Shown: positions 16,207 through 24,509 of the stretch, in pieces
Layout: each line of letters starts with the position of its first letter
Numbering within the stretch: the first letter of the stretch is position 1
Assembly: GCF_014145675.1 (NCBI RefSeq)
Contig: NZ_JACGZW010000004.1
Location: forward strand, 248,001-312,000
Length of the DNA: 64,000 nt
Direction: 5' to 3'
From: Amycolatopsis dendrobii
Lineage (GTDB): Bacteria; Actinomycetota; Actinomycetes; Mycobacteriales; Pseudonocardiaceae
Notes under the pieces: model-generated
Told to the model about the DNA's origin: nothing
Seen by the model: the letters and a program-made list of their open reading frames with translations, nothing else
The model's database searches: none
Translations under genes and position numbers: made by a program

Positions 16207-16270
16207 TTGTCGGGCACCCTGGCCGACGGTCCATCCGGACACTCAGGGTGCCTGTTTGCCACGCTCCCGG

Positions 16271-16300
16271 TTGCCTGCGGGAGGGGTGACCCGAGATGAT
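16271..16300 (+). promoter_or_regulatory. Promoter of Lrp-type gene
   Basis: TTGCCT (16271-16276), 18-bp spacer, GATGAT (16295-16300). The ATG follows 6 nt later, so the transcript is probably leaderless. Confidence 0.5.
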
Positions 16301-16306
16301 CCCGGG

Positions 16307-16792
16307 ATGCAGAGCCAGGACCCGAACCGGCCGGCGCCGCCGGTGGTCGACGACATTTCGAAGCAGATCATCGCCCAGTTGCAAGAGGACGGACGGCGGC
16401 CGTACGCCACGATCGGCAAGGCGGTCGGGCTGTCCGAGGCGGCGGTCCGCCAGCGGGTGCAGCGACTGTCCGATTCGGGCGTCATCCAGATCGTCGCGGT
16501 CTCGGATCCCTTGCAGATCGGGCTTTTCCGCCAGGCGATGGTCGCGATCACCGTCGACGGCCCGCTCGATCCGGTCGCCGACGCACTGGCCGAAATGGAC
16601 GAGATCGAGTACGTCGTGCTCTGCGCCGGTCGCTTCGACGTGCTGTGCGAGGTGCTCTGCGCCGACGACGAGGCACTGCTCGACGTGATCTCCAATCGCA
16701 TCCGGACGCTGCCCGGAGTGCGCACCGCGGAGACGCTCGTGTACCTCAAGCTGCGGAAGCAGTCGTACCAGTGGGGCACGCACCGCCGGTGA
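16307..16792 (+). CDS. Lrp/AsnC-family regulator
   Basis: This 161-aa regulator has an AsnC helix-turn-helix (about 15-65; YATIGKAVGLSEAAVRQRVQRL) and a C-terminal RAM ligand domain (about 75-150). It lies between a permease and an aminotransferase and should sense their amino acid or amine. The ATG at 16307 is 6 nt after a -10-like box; no ribosome site suits it, which agrees with a leaderless start. Confidence 0.88.
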   Translation: MQSQDPNRPAPPVVDDISKQIIAQLQEDGRRPYATIGKAVGLSEAAVRQRVQRLSDSGVIQIVAVSDPLQIGLFRQAMVAITVDGPLDPVADALAEMDEIEYVVLCAGRFDVLCEVLCADDEALLDVISNRIRTLPGVRTAETLVYLKLRKQSYQWGTHRR

Positions 16793-16843
16793 CGACGAAA
16801 TCCGAAGGTCTGTCTCGATGGGACTGCTGAAATTAGTCGTTGT
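16791..16843. promoter_or_regulatory. Shared Lrp-site candidate before aminotransferase
   Basis: GACGACGAAATCCG (16791-16804) overlaps the end of the lrp gene; GTCGTTGT recurs at 16836-16843. Both words occur in the permease upstream region in the other order. Confidence 0.5.
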
Positions 16844-16960
16844 GAGTGGCAGCGACGACTGATCCGCTTGCCAACCGGCGTCGGCTCGTGCGATAACCGA
16901 GAAGTCCGGCCGGTACGCCACGGTGCGTGCCGGCAGCTTCGAGGCCCGTTTCGAGGAGCC

Positions 16961-18343
16961 ATGACCACGACCGCCGAACCCGCCGGGATCGCCACCGGCC
17001 AGGGCGCCGCCGCACACGACAACCTCTGGCTGCACTTCACCCGGCACAGCCAGGCCGAGCACTTCCCGGTGATCGTGCGCGGCGAGGGCGCCTACATCTG
17101 GGACGACACCGGCAAGCGTTACCTCGACGGTCTCGCCGGGCTGTTCGCGGTGCAAGTCGGTCACGGTCGTGCGGAACTGGCCGAAGCCGCTGCGCGGCAA
17201 ACGAAACAGCTCGCGTACTTCCCGCTCTGGGGGCACGCGCATCCGCCCGCGCTCGAACTGGCCGAACGCTTGGCCGCCGCATCGCCGGGCGATCTCAACC
17301 GCGTGTTCTTCACCGTGAGCGGCGGCGAATCCGTGGAAACGGCGTGGAAACTCGCCAAGCAGTACTTCAAGCTGACCGGAAAACCCGCCAAGCACAAGGT
17401 GATCAGCCGCGCGCTGGCGTATCACGGCACGTCGCAGGGCGCGCTTTCCATCACCGGAATTCCCGGCGCGAAGGCCGATTTCGAGCCGCTGGTGCCGAGT
17501 ACGCTGCGGGTGCCGAACACGAACTTCTACCGCGCACCCGAACACGCTGACGATTACCAGGCTTACGGCCGATGGGCCGCGGACCAAATCGAGCAGGCGA
17601 TCGAATTCGAGGGCGCGGACACCGTCGCCGCGGTATTCCTCGAACCCGTGCAAAACACCGGCGGTTGTTTTGTCCCGCCGCCCGGCTATTTCGAGCGGGT
17701 ACGCGAGATCTGCGACAAACACGACGTGCTGCTGGTGTCCGACGAGGTGATTTGCGCCTTCGGCCGGGTCGGCTACGACTTCGCGGCCAAGCGATACGGC
17801 TACCAACCGGACATCATCACCACCGCCAAGGGCCTGACCTCGGGGTACGCCCCGCTCGGCGCGGTGCTCGCGAGCGACCGCCTGATGGAGCCGTTCGCCG
17901 GCGGCGAGGCGACCTTCATGCACGGTTCGACCTACGGCGGGCACCCGGTTTCGTGCGCGGTCGCGCTGGCCAACCTCGACCTCATCGAGCGGGAGAACCT
18001 GTACGGCCATGTGCTGGAAAAGGAAACCGCCTTCCGGGCGACCCTCGACCGGCTGAGCGATCTGCCGATCGTCGGCGACGTACGCGGCACCGGATTCTTC
18101 TACGGCATCGAACTCGTCAAGGACAAAGCGACCAAGGAGACCTTCACCGCCGAGGAATCGGAACGCGTTTTGCGCGGTCATCTCTCGAACGCACTGTTCG
18201 AGGGCGGTCTCTACTGCCGCGCCGACGACCGCGCCGAGCCGGTGGTCCAGCTGTCGCCGCCGCTGATCTGCGACCAGCCGCAATTCGACGAGATGGAGCA
18301 GATCCTGCGCGAGGCGCTCACCGGAGCGTGGAAATTGCTCTGA
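16961..18343 (+). CDS. Class III aminotransferase (omega-amino acid type)
   Basis: This 460-aa PLP enzyme of fold type I transfers the amino group of an omega-amino acid or polyamine, such as beta-alanine, GABA or putrescine, to pyruvate or a similar acceptor. It shows DNLWLHFTRH, VSGGESVETAWKLAKQY, SDEVICAFGR with the PLP aspartate, and the PLP lysine K290 in TTAKGLTSGYAPLG. CGAGGAG precedes the ATG. The exact substrate is not determinable; the permease next door may supply it. Confidence 0.92.
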   Translation: MTTTAEPAGIATGQGAAAHDNLWLHFTRHSQAEHFPVIVRGEGAYIWDDTGKRYLDGLAGLFAVQVGHGRAELAEAAARQTKQLAYFPLWGHAHPPALELAERLAAASPGDLNRVFFTVSGGESVETAWKLAKQYFKLTGKPAKHKVISRALAYHGTSQGALSITGIPGAKADFEPLVPSTLRVPNTNFYRAPEHADDYQAYGRWAADQIEQAIEFEGADTVAAVFLEPVQNTGGCFVPPPGYFERVREICDKHDVLLVSDEVICAFGRVGYDFAAKRYGYQPDIITTAKGLTSGYAPLGAVLASDRLMEPFAGGEATFMHGSTYGGHPVSCAVALANLDLIERENLYGHVLEKETAFRATLDRLSDLPIVGDVRGTGFFYGIELVKDKATKETFTAEESERVLRGHLSNALFEGGLYCRADDRAEPVVQLSPPLICDQPQFDEMEQILREALTGAWKLL

Positions 18344-18408
18344 CGCCCGCTGCCGCCCCGGTTGTCCCGCTACGCTGATCTTCGTTGCCTACCAACGGGA
18401 GGAAGCGC

Positions 18409-18816
18409 GTGGCGCAGTGGAATGACCTGGTCGCCTACATCAGGCAGACCTACCGGGTGATCCGGGACGACCCGGGCGAAATCCGGATCCGGGTCCTGTT
18501 CGGCGACGACGCGGAGACGACCGGGCGGGCGCAGGTCGTGGTGATCGCCAGGGAGATTTTCGACCAGCGCGAGGACTGGGTGCAGATCGCGACCCCGTTC
18601 GCCCGCGTGGACGAGGTCGATCTGCTCACCGTGCTGACCGAGGTAGGCCAGACGCTGGTGGTCGGCGGGCTCGTGGTGATGGGCGAGCATCTCGTGCTGC
18701 GGCATTCGCTGCCGCTGCTGAACCTCGACCTCAACGAGTTCACCGATCCGCTCGAACTCGTCGCCGGTTCGGCCGAGCTGCTGGAACAGCAGTTCACCGG
18801 CCGTGACGACTACTGA
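18409..18816 (+). CDS. YbjN / type III secretion chaperone-fold protein
   Basis: This 135-aa soluble protein looks like the YbjN-type sensory or chaperone-fold family common in actinobacteria: a helical N-terminus, a beta-sheet with WVQIATPFARVDEVD, and a C-terminal region with LDLNEFTDPLELVAGSAELLEQ. Its role is unknown. The GTG is preceded by GGGAGGAA. Confidence 0.65.
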   Translation: MAQWNDLVAYIRQTYRVIRDDPGEIRIRVLFGDDAETTGRAQVVVIAREIFDQREDWVQIATPFARVDEVDLLTVLTEVGQTLVVGGLVVMGEHLVLRHSLPLLNLDLNEFTDPLELVAGSAELLEQQFTGRDDY

Positions 18817-18834
18817 GCGGCCGCGGCCACGAAA

Positions 18835-18867
18835 AAGCGGGGCCCTGATCCGATCAGGGCCCCGCTT
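18835..18867. terminator. Bidirectional terminator
   Basis: AAGCGGGGCCCTGATC and GATCAGGGCCCCGCTT are perfect 16-nt arms around one base. With A-run on the left and CTT on the right it can stop both convergent genes. Confidence 0.88.
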
Positions 18868-18876
18868 CGCGTTGGC

Positions 18877-20361
18877 TCAGTACGGTTGCGCAGCCGGCGG
18901 CCGCACACCGTCCATCCTGGACTGAACGCTCGGCTCGACCGCCGGGCAGTGCTTGCCGCGACCCGGGCTCGTGCCGTCGATCAGGAAGGCGTCCGCGGCG
19001 TCGGTGACGCACTGGCTCTTCTTGAAGTACGCGCCGTGGCCCCACCCCTCGTAGGTGAGCAGCGGCGCACCGGACTGCTGCGACGCGTGCACCGCCCAGT
19101 CGTACGGCGTGGCCGGGTCGTAACGGCTGTTCAGCATCAGCATCGGCACGCCTGGCCGGACCGACAGCGGATGCTGCGGGTTGCGCACCGGGCTCGGCCA
19201 GCCCGCGCAACCGGCCGCAGCGCTCCAGCCCAGCGGCGAGAAGTGCAGGTCAGGCGACACCCTGGTGAGCGCACGCCGGTAGCTGTCGAGTTGCGGGTAG
19301 CTGGTGACCGGAAGCCGCCAGTCGGAGCAGAAGATGCTGTTGAACGGGTTCGGAATGGGGATGTCGTCCTTGGCGAAGGACGACTCGGCCGGTTTCCCGT
19401 CGCGCAGGTCGACCAGCGTCTTCGCGAGCTTGTCCCAGGTGGGACCGTAGAAATTCTGCGAGAAGAGGCCGACGAACGCCATCGGGTCGAGTTTGTCGTC
19501 CGGGGTGCCGAGTTCGCCGCGTTCGGCGCGGGCGTACAGGTCCGCGGTCAGGGCGCTGATGTCCTGGCCGTGCAGCGCGCACGACGTCGTCCGGTCGCAC
19601 CAGCCGGTGAACTGCTCGAACGACTCCTGCGTGGCCTCGGTTTCCGTCTTCAGGAACTCCCAGGTGCTGCGGATCGAGTGGTCCATGTTGCTGTCGAGCA
19701 CGAGCGCGCGCACCCGGTCCGGGTACGCCTCGGCGTACTGCTGGCCCATCAGCGTGCCGTAGGAAACGCCGTAATAAGTGAGTTTTTCGTCGCCGAGCGC
19801 GGCGCGGATCGCGTCCATGTCCCGCACGACGCCGCGGGTGTCCGAACGGCTGGCGAGCGGCCCGGTGATCCGGTCGCAGCTGCGCCCGAGCGCGCGGTTG
19901 TACGAGAGCAGCTGCCGGAATTCGCCGGAATCCTTCGGCAGCACCGGGTTTTTCGCGGTGAGCTCGTCGAGCCCGCACTTGATCGCGGTGCTTTCCCCGA
20001 CCCCGCGCGGATCGAACCCGACCGTGTCGAACCGCGCGGCGATCTTCGGCGACAGCGTCCAGCCGCTCTGTACCTCGCCCGCGCCCGCGCCGCCCGGCCC
20101 GCCGGGATCCATGAGCACCGAACCGATCCGGTGCGCGGGATCGGTGGCCTTGCGCCGCGCGAGCGCGAGCTGAATCGTGCCGTCGCCGGGACGGTCCCAG
20201 TCGAGCGGCACGGTGAGCTTGCCGCATTCGGCTCCCTGCCCGGTGGGACACGGTTTCCAGTCGATGGCCGCGGGGGCGGCGTTCGCCGGTGCCGCGGTGA
20301 ACAACGCCGTCGCCGCGGTGACCGCGGTGGCGGCGACGGCCAGTTTCCTGCCCAGACCCAA
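18877..20361 (-). CDS. Secreted alpha/beta hydrolase, tripeptidyl aminopeptidase type
   Basis: This 494-aa exported serine hydrolase resembles the Streptomyces tripeptidyl aminopeptidase (TAP/Slp) group. A Sec signal covers residues 1-28, ending AANA-type ANAAPAA. The oxyanion segment is GGPGGAG, the nucleophile lies in GVSYG, the acid in NSRYDPATP and the histidine in GWGHGAYF. The TAP-like C-terminal domain with cysteines follows the usual layout. It releases short peptides from protein N-termini outside the cell; exact specificity is unknown. Confidence 0.9.
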   Translation of the reverse strand: MGLGRKLAVAATAVTAATALFTAAPANAAPAAIDWKPCPTGQGAECGKLTVPLDWDRPGDGTIQLALARRKATDPAHRIGSVLMDPGGPGGAGAGEVQSGWTLSPKIAARFDTVGFDPRGVGESTAIKCGLDELTAKNPVLPKDSGEFRQLLSYNRALGRSCDRITGPLASRSDTRGVVRDMDAIRAALGDEKLTYYGVSYGTLMGQQYAEAYPDRVRALVLDSNMDHSIRSTWEFLKTETEATQESFEQFTGWCDRTTSCALHGQDISALTADLYARAERGELGTPDDKLDPMAFVGLFSQNFYGPTWDKLAKTLVDLRDGKPAESSFAKDDIPIPNPFNSIFCSDWRLPVTSYPQLDSYRRALTRVSPDLHFSPLGWSAAAGCAGWPSPVRNPQHPLSVRPGVPMLMLNSRYDPATPYDWAVHASQQSGAPLLTYEGWGHGAYFKKSQCVTDAADAFLIDGTSPGRGKHCPAVEPSVQSRMDGVRPPAAQPY

Positions 20362-20441
20362 TGCCCTGCCCCTTCGGCGTGAACTGGAGACGTCAGAGTC
20401 CCCGATCTTGCCAGAAGGTGACGGGTGCCACTAGTGCGGGT

Positions 20442-21257
20442 TTACTGTCCTTTGTGGACGATGCGGGTGCTGGCCAGATGTACTTGGAAGACAAGCGGAA
20501 TCAGCCCATCGGGTGCGGCCAGTGCGGGCGCTTCGGCGAGAAAGGCGGTTTTCAGCGCGCTGGAAGCCGATTCGGCGAGCGGGAAGAGGTTGTAGACGGT
20601 CGAGACGAAATCCCAGACCTGATCGAGCGACCCGCTGAAGTCGATCTCCTCGGTACGCCACTGGACGGGACTGAACCCGGCCGGGGAGAGGATTTCGTCC
20701 AGGCCTGCCCGACCCCGCGTGCGCGGATCGCCGAGCCGGGGGATCCGCTGTTCAGCCGGGACTTCGGCGAGGATTTCCCGCAACAGCTTGCCGAACAGCG
20801 CGTACGCTTCGCCTCCCGCCGGCCCGCCGCCGAGGACGAGCGACAGCTGCCCGCCCGGCCGCAGCACACGGGCCAGTTCCGCGGCCACCTCGTCGATGTC
20901 AGTCATCAGCATGAACGCCATGTGCGATACGCAGGCATCGAACGCGTGGTCCGCGAACGGCAGTTGCTGCGCCCGCCCCTCCGCCACCGCCGCCGAACGC
21001 TGCCTCGCAAGAGCCAGATCGACACTTGAGAGATCAACCCCGATCGCCTGATGTCCAGCCGCAGCAAGGAGTTCAAGGAGAAATCCGTCGCCGCAAGCCA
21101 GATCGAGCACGCGTCCAGGGGAGGCGATCTCGTCCCGGAGAAGCTCGTAACTCGACCGTCCGCCGGCGCTCCGCCCGTCGCCGAACGCGCGCGACGTAAC
21201 CGCCGGATGGCTTGCGTGGAAGGCACGAAAGAAGGTTTCTTGCGCAGACCTGGTCAC
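20442..21257 (-). CDS. SAM-dependent methyltransferase (paralogue 1)
   Basis: This 271-aa class I methyltransferase has motif I VLDLACGDG, the acidic residue after beta 2 in GVDLS, and RAQQLPF followed by VSHMAFMLM. The last two blocks recur in the genes at 48595 and 49440, so the three are paralogues. The GTG start lies 6 nt after TAAGTT on the minus strand (21264-21269) and looks leaderless. Substrate unknown. It is divergent from a MarR regulator. Confidence 0.87.
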   Translation of the reverse strand: MTRSAQETFFRAFHASHPAVTSRAFGDGRSAGGRSSYELLRDEIASPGRVLDLACGDGFLLELLAAAGHQAIGVDLSSVDLALARQRSAAVAEGRAQQLPFADHAFDACVSHMAFMLMTDIDEVAAELARVLRPGGQLSLVLGGGPAGGEAYALFGKLLREILAEVPAEQRIPRLGDPRTRGRAGLDEILSPAGFSPVQWRTEEIDFSGSLDQVWDFVSTVYNLFPLAESASSALKTAFLAEAPALAAPDGLIPLVFQVHLASTRIVHKGQ

Positions 21258-21263
21258 TCTCCC

Positions 21264-21306
21264 AACTTACGCACCGGCGCGAAATCCCGCCTCGGCTTTG
21301 TAGAAT
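21264..21306. promoter_or_regulatory. Divergent -10 boxes of methyltransferase and marR
   Basis: TAAGTT on the minus strand (21264-21269) and TAGAAT on the plus strand (21301-21306) each lie 6 nt before their start codons. No good -35 boxes are seen. MarR could control both. Confidence 0.45.
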
Positions 21307-21312
21307 CACCGG

Positions 21313-21768
21313 ATGGCGGACGTGGCGACCGATCGGCGCGAGGCTGAGGTCTGGTGTTCCTACCAGCGCGTGCAGCGGGCGCTCGGCAGCGCGCTCGACC
21401 GGCAGCTGGAGCGCGACGCCGGGATCTCCGGAGCCGACTACGCCCTGCTCGTCCCGCTCGCGAACGAACCGGACGGCGTGCTGCGGATGCGCGAGCTCGG
21501 CGCGACCGTCGAATGGGACCGCAGCCGGTTGTCGCATCACGTGAGCCGGATGTGCAAGCGCGGGCTGGTCACGCGCGAGAACTGCACCGAGGACGCGCGC
21601 GGGGCGAATGTCCGGCTCACCGACGCCGGCCGGGAGGCGGTCGCGGCGGCACGGGAACAGCACGGCGAACTCGTGCGCCGGTATTTCTTCGACCAGGTCA
21701 GCGGCCCCGAGCTGGAGCTGCTCGGCCGCGTTTTCTCCCGGATGCTCACCCGGCTGGCACAGGACTGA
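21313..21768 (+). CDS. MarR-family regulator
   Basis: This 151-aa winged-helix regulator has the MarR signature: dimer helices at both ends, the recognition helix RSRLSHHVSRM-like DRSRLSHHVSRM at about 65-77, and a wing with TEDARGANVRLTDAG. It probably represses the FAD monooxygenase 84 bp downstream and releases it on binding a phenolic ligand. The start is 6 nt after TAGAAT. Confidence 0.9.
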   Translation: MADVATDRREAEVWCSYQRVQRALGSALDRQLERDAGISGADYALLVPLANEPDGVLRMRELGATVEWDRSRLSHHVSRMCKRGLVTRENCTEDARGANVRLTDAGREAVAAAREQHGELVRRYFFDQVSGPELELLGRVFSRMLTRLAQD

Positions 21769-21852
21769 CCAAGATCGTCAGCGCTCCGTGCGGGCGCGGT
21801 AAGCGGTGCGCCGCAGTCTTGCCGCATCGCCTACCGATCCAGGGGAGCAGAG

Positions 21853-23052
21853 ATGACCGGCAAGACCGTTCTCGTGTCCGGCGCCAGCGTCGCGGGCCCG
21901 TCCGCCGCCTACTGGCTGCACCGTTACGGCTATTCGGTGACCGTCGTCGAGGCCGCGCCGCAGCTGCGGCCGGGCGGGCAGGCCGTCGACTTCCGCGGCG
22001 AGCAGATGAAGCTCGTCGAAGCGATGGGCCTGCTCGACGACCTGCGGGAGCGCGAGACCGCGCTGCGCGAGCAGGTGCAGCTCGACCCGGCCGGTCAGCC
22101 CGCCTTCACTCTGCCGAGCGGGTTCACCAACGGCGAGCTGGAGGTCCTGCGCGGCGACCTCGCCCGCGTCCTCTACGACCACACCAAGAACTACACCGAG
22201 TACGTCTTCGGCGACCGAGTCACCTCGCTCGCCGAGACCCCCGACGGCGTCGACGTCACCTTCCGCCACGGCGCCCCACGACGGTTCGACCTGGTCGTCG
22301 GCGCGGACGGGATCCACTCCGGCGTCCGCACGGCGGCGTTCGGCCCGGAGGCGAAATTCCGCACCGACCTCGGCTACCACGTCGCCGGGTTCACCGCACC
22401 CAATCACCTCCGCCTCGACCACGAGGGCCTGCTCTACAACGAACCCGGCCTCGGCGCGATCGTCACCAGCCACCGCGACCCGGAGACGGTCACCGTCGGC
22501 CTCACCTTCCGCGGCGACCCCGACGGATACGGCCGTCCCGACCTGGCCCGGCAGAAGGACATCGTGACCAGCGTCTTCGCCAACGCCGGATGGGAACTCC
22601 CGCGGCTGCTGACCGCCGTCGCCGACGCGCCTGACCTGTACTTCGACACCGTCGGCCAGATCAAGCTCGACAGCTGGTCGCGCGGCCGGGTCGTGCTGCT
22701 CGGCGACGCCGCCTGGTGCGCCGGGCCGGGCGGATCCGGCACCGGGCTCGCGATGATGGGCGCGCAGGTCCTGGCCGGGGAACTCGCCGCGGCCGGCGGC
22801 GACCACGCGACCGCGTTCGCCCGCTACGAGCAGCGGCTGCGCAAACCCGCCCGGGTCGGGCAGCGCAACGGAGCCGGTTCGGGCGACTTCCTGGTCCCGG
22901 CCACCGAGGAGAAGCTGCGCAAACGCAACCGGATGTACCGTTCGCTGGCCGGTCCGATCGGCCGCCGCGTCTTCGAGTACATGGGCAACCGCGCGGCGAA
23001 CGCGGTCAAGTACCGCGAATACCCCCAGCCCCGCGCGCACGCCTTGCCTTGA
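21853..23052 (+). CDS. FAD-dependent aromatic-type monooxygenase
   Basis: This 399-aa flavoprotein of the p-hydroxybenzoate hydroxylase class hydroxylates a small aromatic or antibiotic using NAD(P)H and oxygen. The FAD dinucleotide motif GASVAGPSAAYWL is at about 9-22, the DG motif GADGIHSGVR near 155, and the GD motif VLLGDAAWCAGPGG near 280. TetX-like enzymes share this layout. GGGGAGCAGAG precedes the ATG. The marR gene upstream suggests induction by its substrate. Confidence 0.88.
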   Translation: MTGKTVLVSGASVAGPSAAYWLHRYGYSVTVVEAAPQLRPGGQAVDFRGEQMKLVEAMGLLDDLRERETALREQVQLDPAGQPAFTLPSGFTNGELEVLRGDLARVLYDHTKNYTEYVFGDRVTSLAETPDGVDVTFRHGAPRRFDLVVGADGIHSGVRTAAFGPEAKFRTDLGYHVAGFTAPNHLRLDHEGLLYNEPGLGAIVTSHRDPETVTVGLTFRGDPDGYGRPDLARQKDIVTSVFANAGWELPRLLTAVADAPDLYFDTVGQIKLDSWSRGRVVLLGDAAWCAGPGGSGTGLAMMGAQVLAGELAAAGGDHATAFARYEQRLRKPARVGQRNGAGSGDFLVPATEEKLRKRNRMYRSLAGPIGRRVFEYMGNRAANAVKYREYPQPRAHALP

Positions 23053-23074
23053 CGCTGACGGCAAGGTTTAGCGT
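23044..23074 (+). promoter_or_regulatory. MerR-type promoter and operator
   Basis: TTGCCT (23044-23049) and TAGCGT (23069-23074) are 19 bp apart, the over-long spacer typical of MerR-controlled promoters. The spacer carries the dyad CCTTGACGCTGACGGCAAGG (23047-23066, one mismatch). It overlaps the stop of the monooxygenase gene. Confidence 0.7.
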
Positions 23075-23081
23075 CGGGGAC

Positions 23082-23474
23082 ATGCGGATCGGCGAACTGG
23101 CCCAGCGGACCGGGACCACGACGCGGGCCCTGCGCTTCTACGAGGCACAGGGCCTGCTCCCGGCGGCGCGCGCGGCGAACGGCTATCGCGAGTACGACGA
23201 GGACCACCTGCGGCTCGTCGAGGAAATCCAGACCCTGCGCACGGTCGGGTTCAGCCTCGACGACACCCGCCCGTTCGTCGACTGCCTCCGGACCGGCCAC
23301 GACGCGGGCGACGCGTGCCCGGCGTCGGTCGAGGTGTACCGGCGGAAGCTGGAGGAGGTCGAAGCCTGCATGCGCGACCTCGCCGCGGTCCGCTCCGCAC
23401 TGCTCGACAAGCTCGCCGCCGCTGCCACGCGCCCGGCTGACCCATGCACTGCCGAATCCGAGGAGCCCCGATGA
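23082..23474 (+). CDS. MerR-family regulator
   Basis: This 130-aa regulator has a MerR N-terminal winged helix (RIGELAQRTGTTTRALRFYEAQGLL) and a dimerisation helix from about residue 80. Cysteines at about 67, 77 and 91 could sense metal or redox state. The ATG lies 7 nt after the -10 box, so leaderless. It overlaps the thioredoxin gene by ATGA and probably activates the pair. Confidence 0.9.
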   Translation: MRIGELAQRTGTTTRALRFYEAQGLLPAARAANGYREYDEDHLRLVEEIQTLRTVGFSLDDTRPFVDCLRTGHDAGDACPASVEVYRRKLEEVEACMRDLAAVRSALLDKLAAAATRPADPCTAESEEPR

Positions 23475-23779
23475 CCACCGACGCCACCTTCGCCGCCGAC
23501 GTACTGGACCACGACCAGCCCGTCCTGGTCGATTTCACCGCCGACTGGTGCCCGCCGTGCCGGATGATCGCGCCGGTGCTCGCCGAGATCTCCGCGGAAC
23601 GGCCCGGTCTCACCGTGCGCGAGCTCAATACCGACGAAAACCCCGAAACCATGCGCGCGTACCAGGTGATGGCGCTGCCGACGCTGATGCTGTTCCGCGA
23701 CGGCGCCCCGGTCGCGTCGTTCGTCGGAGCCCGGCCGAAGGCGAAACTGCTCGCGGATTTGGACGATCTTCTGGGCTGA
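23471..23779 (+). CDS. Thioredoxin
   Basis: This 102-aa cytoplasmic thioredoxin has the active site W26-CPPC (Cys27 and Cys30) and the cis-proline segment LPTLMLF. The middle pair is Pro-Pro, not the usual Gly-Pro, which changes the redox potential and is common in actinobacterial thioredoxin-like proteins. Coupled to merR, it may serve a thiol-stress response. Confidence 0.92.
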   Translation: MTTDATFAADVLDHDQPVLVDFTADWCPPCRMIAPVLAEISAERPGLTVRELNTDENPETMRAYQVMALPTLMLFRDGAPVASFVGARPKAKLLADLDDLLG

Positions 23780-23858
23780 ACCGGTGGATTTCCCCGTCTG
23801 CCCGGTGATCCGGTGACGGAACAGGTACAAAGAGTGCACGACTTCGGGGAGCCGTGCC

Positions 23859-24509
23859 ATGACTGCTTTCGTGCGCTCTTACCTGTTCCTTCGCCGCGCC
23901 ATCGGGGTGCTCGGGATCCTGCTGCCGATCGTCGTGATCGTCGGCAAGGAACTGCTCGAGGGCGGCGGTCTGCTCGGCTCGCTGAGCGGTTATTACTACA
24001 GCGATCTCCGGAACGTCTTCGTCGGCACGCTGTGCGCGATCGGCGTCTTCCTGATCGCCTATCGCGGGTACGGCCGCGTCGACGACATCACGGCCAACGT
24101 CGCGGCGATCGCCGGCATCTGCGTCGCGCTGTTCCCGACCCAGCCGGTCTCGCCGACCCCCGCCGAGCACGCGATCGGCATCGCGCATCTGGTGTTCGCC
24201 GCGATCTTCTTCCTCACCCTCGCGTTCTTCTGCCTCGTCCTGTTCACCAAGGACGACGGCGCCCCGACCCAGCGCAAACGTTCGCGCAATGCCGTCTACC
24301 GGACGTGCGGCATCGTGATGCTCGCCTGCCTGGTGCTGATCGTGATCAACGGCCTGTTCTTCAGCGCCGCCACAGCCGCCTTGCATCCGACGCTCTGGCT
24401 GGAATCGCTCGCGGTGTTCGCGTTCGGTTTCGCGTGGCTGACGAAGGGGCAGACGCTGCTGAGCGACCAGCCGCAGCCGCGGCCCGAGGCTCAGGCCAGC
24501 TTGCCGTAG
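23859..24509 (+). CDS. Six-helix integral membrane protein of unknown function
   Basis: This 216-aa protein has about six hydrophobic helices and a GSLSGYYYSDLRNVFVG segment after the first, followed by a second motif YRGYGRVDDITANVA. This pattern is seen in uncharacterised actinobacterial membrane proteins; I do not assign a function. GGGGAG precedes the ATG. Its last 19 nt overlap the 3' end of the opposing gene. Confidence 0.75.
   Translation: MTAFVRSYLFLRRAIGVLGILLPIVVIVGKELLEGGGLLGSLSGYYYSDLRNVFVGTLCAIGVFLIAYRGYGRVDDITANVAAIAGICVALFPTQPVSPTPAEHAIGIAHLVFAAIFFLTLAFFCLVLFTKDDGAPTQRKRSRNAVYRTCGIVMLACLVLIVINGLFFSAATAALHPTLWLESLAVFAFGFAWLTKGQTLLSDQPQPRPEAQASLP

Noticed and set aside
14137..18283. 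Two very long minus-strand frames opposite the permease, lrp and aminotransferase genes
   Set aside because: They are in other frames of real genes and show low-complexity composition.
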